The notes under the pieces are model-generated. The model had not been told where the DNA came from, did not search any database, and saw only the letters and a list, made by a program, of their open reading frames with translations. From Acephala macrosclerotiorum (Eukaryota > Ascomycota > Leotiomycetes > Helotiales > Mollisiaceae), in the NCBI GenBank assembly GCA_014904845.1, contig MU119592.1:1-40748 (forward strand): 40,748 nt of DNA, read 5' to 3'. Shown piece after piece: positions 36,541-40,748 of this stretch. Numbering within the stretch: the stretch's first letter is position 1; every line of letters starts with the position of its first letter. The position numbers and the translations under genes were made by a program.

Positions 36541-39230
36541 AAAAATATTATTTTATTATAAAAAATTATTCGAATTAATATTTTTTATATTATTTTTATA
36601 AATATATTTTTTTTATTTTATATTTAAAATATAAATATAAAATTCAATAATTTAAAAAATATTTTAATTTAAAAAAACAAAATCGTTTTTATTATAAAAA
36701 AATAAAATTATTTATAAATATTATTATATTAATTAAAAAAGAATTTAATTTAAAATTATTTTATTAATATAAAATTATATTAATTATATAAACGTTTTAT
36801 AAAAATTTTTTATCGAATTAATTATAATATAAATATTAAATATTATTATTATTATTAAATATATAAATAATTATTTAAAAAATTCAAATTTATTTTATAA
36901 AATAATTATAAATTTAATTATTCGATTAATATTAATATTTTATAGTTAAATAAAAAATTAATTTTACAAATAATAAACTCGTTTATAATATTTTAAATTA
37001 TTAAATTTATAAAAAATATAAAATATATTACGTATATATTAAATCGATATATATTAAAAACTATCGAATTATATCGTTTATAATATTAAAATAATAACGA
37101 TTAAAATTAAAAAAATATTTATTAAAATTTATAATAATATAAAAAAAATAAAAAAAAATATTATATTTTATTATATTAAATTTATAAAATTATTTATAAT
37201 AAAACAATCGAAAAATAAATTAATAAAAATATAATTTTATAAATAATAATTAAAAATATTAATAAAATTCAATAATATTATATTTATATTATTTATATAT
37301 TTAATATTAAATTAATAACGCGTTTATTATAAAAATAATTTAAATATGAAATTTATATTAAATTTATTAATTTTATTTAAAATACGCGTTTAATATAAAA
37401 AAAAACAAATAAAAAAAATTATATAAATTATTAATAATTAATAAAAAAATATATATAATTAATATATTTTATAAATCGATTAATTTTTATTTAATAATTA
37501 TTAAATTTTATTATATAAAAAAAATATTAAAAGTTTATAATCGAATTAATAATTAAAAAAATAATTAAAAAAATTAAAAAAAAATTTTATTATTTTTTAT
37601 TTTTTTAATCGAATAAAATAAATAAAAAATCAATTAAAAAACGTAATTAAAAATATTTAAAAAAATTATAAAATAAAAACGTATATAATAAAAAATTTAA
37701 ATAAAAAAAATTACAAAAATTTTAATAATTAATTTTTTATTATTATTATTAAAAAAATTAAAATCTTTATAATTTTTATAATAAATTAAAAAAAAACAAT
37801 ATAAAATTATTATTAAAATTATAAAAGAAAATATATAATTACAATTTTTAAATAATTATTTGAAACGTTATATAAAATTTTTTTTTTTTAATTTCGTTTA
37901 ATACGATTTTATTAAATATATTAAAATTCAAATTTTTAATTTAAAATTAATTAATAAAATTAAAAATAAAACTATTAATACTTTTTACGAAAAATTAAAA
38001 TTAATAATTTAAAAATATAATAATAAAAAAATTTTTTTTTTTATATATAATTTTAATAATTTAAAAAATTAATTAATAATTAATTATTATTTTAATATTT
38101 TTTTTAATTTAATTTTTCAATAAAAAAATTAAAATATAATTTTATAATATTATTTAAATTTATATTTAATTTTTAATAAATTTTTAATAATTTATATTAA
38201 TATATTTATTAAAAAAAAATTATTATTTATATTTATTAAATATAATTATAATTATTTTAAAGTTTTTATATAATATTACAAAAATAAAAATATATTAATA
38301 AATTACGTATTATAAATATTATAAAAAGAAATTATTTATAATTATATTAATATACGATTTTTATTTTTTAATTATAATTATTAAAAATTTTTTCGACGTT
38401 ATTAAAATATAAATCGATAATACGTTTATATTAATAAAAAAAAAAATTATTTTTAAAAAAAATAAATTCAATAAAATCAATTTTTTAATTAAATTTAAAA
38501 AAATTTTAATATTAAAAATATTATTAATTTTTAATAAATACGTTTAAATTTAATTAAAAAATAAAATTTTTTTATAATAAAAAAATTAAAATAAAAAAAT
38601 TAAATTAATAAATATTAAATTATTTAATTTTTAAATTAAATATTAAAAATAATAAATTAAAAAAATTTATATTATTATAATTTATTAATTTAAAATAATT
38701 TTCGATTTTAATATTATTATTTGATATTAAAATTTAACAAAAAAAAAAATTATTATATTAAATAAAAAATTAAAATAATAAATTAAAAATTTGAATTAAA
38801 AATTTAAATATATTATTTTTAATTTATTTATAATAAAATTTTTTATTTTTATCGATAATTTATTTATAAATAATAAAACTTTTAATTTTTAAATTAAATA
38901 TAAAATTATTTTAATAAATAAATACTAATTAAATAATAAAAAATTTAAAATTAAATTTTTGATTATTTATTATAATTTTATTAAAAATAAATACATTATT
39001 TAAAACGTTTTAATTTTTGAAATATATAATATAATAAAAAAAATTAATATAATAATTATAATCGAATTTATTATTAATATAATTATTTGTATAAATTAAA
39101 AACAATTTATAATTAATATTATAATTTTTCGTTAATTGTATAAACGTAAAAAATTATTATTTAATAAAATTTTAAAAAAGTTTTTAAATACGAATTATTT
39201 TAAAATTCGAATAAAAAAATAAATTAAAAA
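36541..39230 (+). pseudogene. Copia pol relic of element 2
   Basis: Parallels 6970-10060 of element 1. The RT start is at 37925-38015, the mutated catalytic ATC GAT AAT ACG lies near 38413, the RNase H opening with ATC GAT lies near 38850, and the pol end with AATTATTTTAAAATTCG is near 39194. The integrase H-x-R-x-G-H block is disrupted by a deletion near 36785-36800. Stops and frameshifts are everywhere; identification rests on alignment to element 1. Confidence 0.78.
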
Positions 39231-39548
39231 AAAAATAAAAAATAAAAATAGTATAAAAAATTAAAAAAAATCAAAAAAAAAATTTTTTACGTTATTTTTC
39301 GAATTTTATAATTGTTTAATTTATAAAATAAAAAAAAAAAAAAATTTATTTTAATTTCGATATTTATAATCTTCGATGAATTTCGAAAATAATATTAATT
39401 TATTAACGTTATTTTCAAAGTTTAATTATATAATTTTTGTATTAAAATATTAATGAGTTTTACGTATTAACGAATTATAATAAAAAAAAAAAATACTTTT
39501 TTTAATAATTAAATTGAATTAATTTTTATTACAAAAAAAAATTACTAA

Positions 39549-39732
39549 TATAAATACAATATTAGTTTAGTAGTCACGTGCGGCACTAGACCAGATTGAG
39601 ACTAGCGCCGTTTGCACTAAAATTGAAATTATATTTTTTAATTTTTATACGTTTATTAAATTTATAATTTATAATTAATTAATAAATTATTTAATATATT
39701 ATTAATAATAAATATTTTTAATAATATTAATA
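39549..39732 (+). repeat. 3' LTR of Copia element 2
   Basis: 184 bp after a 24-bp deletion. Its first ~85 bp are hardly mutated: CACGTG is intact at 39575-39580 and GAGACTAGCGCCGTTTGC is preserved, whereas the 5' LTR of the same element is fully bleached. The rest of this LTR is bleached too. Confidence 0.88.
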
Positions 39733-39737
39733 ATTAT
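39733..39737. repeat. Target site duplication ATTAT, right of Copia element 2
   Basis: Identical to 34193-34197, directly after the LTR end ATTAATA (CA mutated to TA). Confidence 0.7.
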
Positions 39738-40059
39738 ATAATTTTAAATTTTTTATATATAATAATAATTAAAAAATATAATTAAAAAAATAAATAATTT
39801 TATTTATTTAATATATAATATATTAATTTTAAAATTAATTAAATTATAATATAAAATATTTTTATAAATAATTTAATAATATTTATTTTATATTATTTTT
39901 TTATATAAAAATTTAAAAAAATAAAAAAAAAAAAATTATTTTTATTTATTTTTTAAAATAATATAATTAAAATCTTTAATATTTTAATAATATAATTTTT
40001 TAAATAAATAATTAATTAGAAATAAAAATTTAAAATTATATTTTATATTTTAAATTAAA
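39738..40059. other. AT-rich desert
   Basis: Nearly pure A/T; nothing recognisable. Confidence 0.6.
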
Positions 40060-40360
40060 AATATAATTTTTTTTTAATATTTAACGTATATTTTATTTTA
40101 TAAATTTCGTAAAAAAAAAAAGTTTTTAATTTAAATATTTTATAAATATTTAAAATTAATATAATTATTAAAATAATAAAATTAATTGATTAATAAATTT
40201 TTTAATATTGAAAATAAAAATATATTATTAAAAAAAATTGAAAATTTTTATTTTTTATATTAAATTATTATAATTATATTTATTAAAAAAAAAATTAAAT
40301 TTTTTTTAAATATTATATAATTATAAAATTAAAATAAAAATAAATTTTTAAAATTTAATA
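40060..40360 (+). repeat. RIP-bleached relic of the hairpin-module family (short)
   Basis: TTTAACGTATATTTTATTTT followed by the bleached TTTAATTTAAATATTTTATA segment and TAAATTATTATAATT. These follow, in order, the same segments as relics 29635-30060 and 33150-33620. The inner hairpin part is missing. Confidence 0.62.
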
Positions 40361-40748
40361 ATTTTAATTTTAATTAAATATAATTATAAATTAATAAATA
40401 AAAAAATTATAAAATTTTTAATAAATTAATAAAATCGTTATATTTAAATATTTTAATTAAATTTAATAATAAAATTTAATTTTTTTTTTAATAATATTAT
40501 TATTTTAAAATAAAATAATAATAAAATAATTTTAATATATTTATAATTAATAAAATTAATAATAAAAAAATTTTATTTTATATTTAATTAAAATTTTTAT
40601 ATATAATATATTATTAAAATATTAAATTTTTAAAAAAGAATTTTATAATAATATATAAAATAATTTTAAATTATAATTATAAAATTTAATTAAAAAAAGA
40701 TTTTTAATTTAAATATTATATAAAAATTATTTATATATTTTTTTAAAT
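40361..40748. other. AT-rich desert to the window end
   Basis: A/T sequence without gene or readable repeat. Confidence 0.6.

Larger units (their letters stand above)
34198..39732 (+). mobile_element. Ty1/copia LTR retrotransposon, element 2 (strongly RIP-mutated)
   Basis: 5535 bp, same family and orientation as element 1 and alignable along nearly all of it. It has lost many short segments but contains about 225 bp near 36315-36540 that element 1 lacks. Mutation is far heavier: most CpA, CpT and CpC left in element 1 appear here as TpA, TpT or TpC. LTRs are 192 and 184 bp after small deletions, with a 5-bp target duplication. It is a dead copy, probably older than element 1 or exposed to more RIP cycles. 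Confidence 0.9.

Noticed and set aside
1..40748. Centromere
   Set aside because: AT-rich RIP-mutated retrotransposon blocks occur at fungal centromeres, but also in ordinary AT isochores and subtelomeres; nothing in the sequence alone decides this.

Overview
This window is a gene-free, extremely AT-rich block of a filamentous ascomycete (Pezizomycotina-type) nuclear genome. It is built almost entirely of transposable elements destroyed by repeat-induced point mutation (RIP). Three things point there: kilobases of nearly pure A/T; retrotransposon copies that differ mainly by C-to-T and G-to-A transitions, with stops where Gln codons are expected; and a Ty1/copia pol of a type known from such fungi that can still be followed residue by residue. 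Most surviving C residues are in CpG, as expected when CpA, CpT and CpC have been consumed. The species cannot be named. No intact gene, tRNA, rRNA or CRISPR array was seen.

Layout. 1-2580: A/T desert starting with a 9-bp microsatellite. 2581-17904: an old element bounded by ~82-bp direct repeats, carrying a minus-strand Gypsy-like reverse transcriptase relic near 14.4-14.6 kb. It is interrupted by Copia element 1 at 4513-10612, which has equal 208-bp LTRs and a perfect 5-bp target duplication. 17905-19899: desert. 19900-27083: a 7.2-kb structure with terminal inverted repeats of ~1.0 and ~1.24 kb. These repeats are the only strongly GC-rich DNA in the window and consist of ~200-bp modules full of hairpins; the interior is RIP-mutated. 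27084-34192: desert with RIP-mutated relics of the same module family on both strands, a duplicated AT segment, and an island (30797-31560) that is a better-preserved inverted copy of 20912-21505. 34198-39732: Copia element 2, same family and orientation, heavily mutated, with LTR remnants and a perfect 5-bp target duplication. 39738-40748: desert with one more module relic.

No gene network operates here; the window records successive insertions, RIP and nesting. Its least familiar part is the modular GC-hairpin repeat family: two little-mutated copies face each other as inverted repeats while at least five relics nearby have been bleached to A/T. Two assembly gaps are present (13880-13914, 29233-29242).
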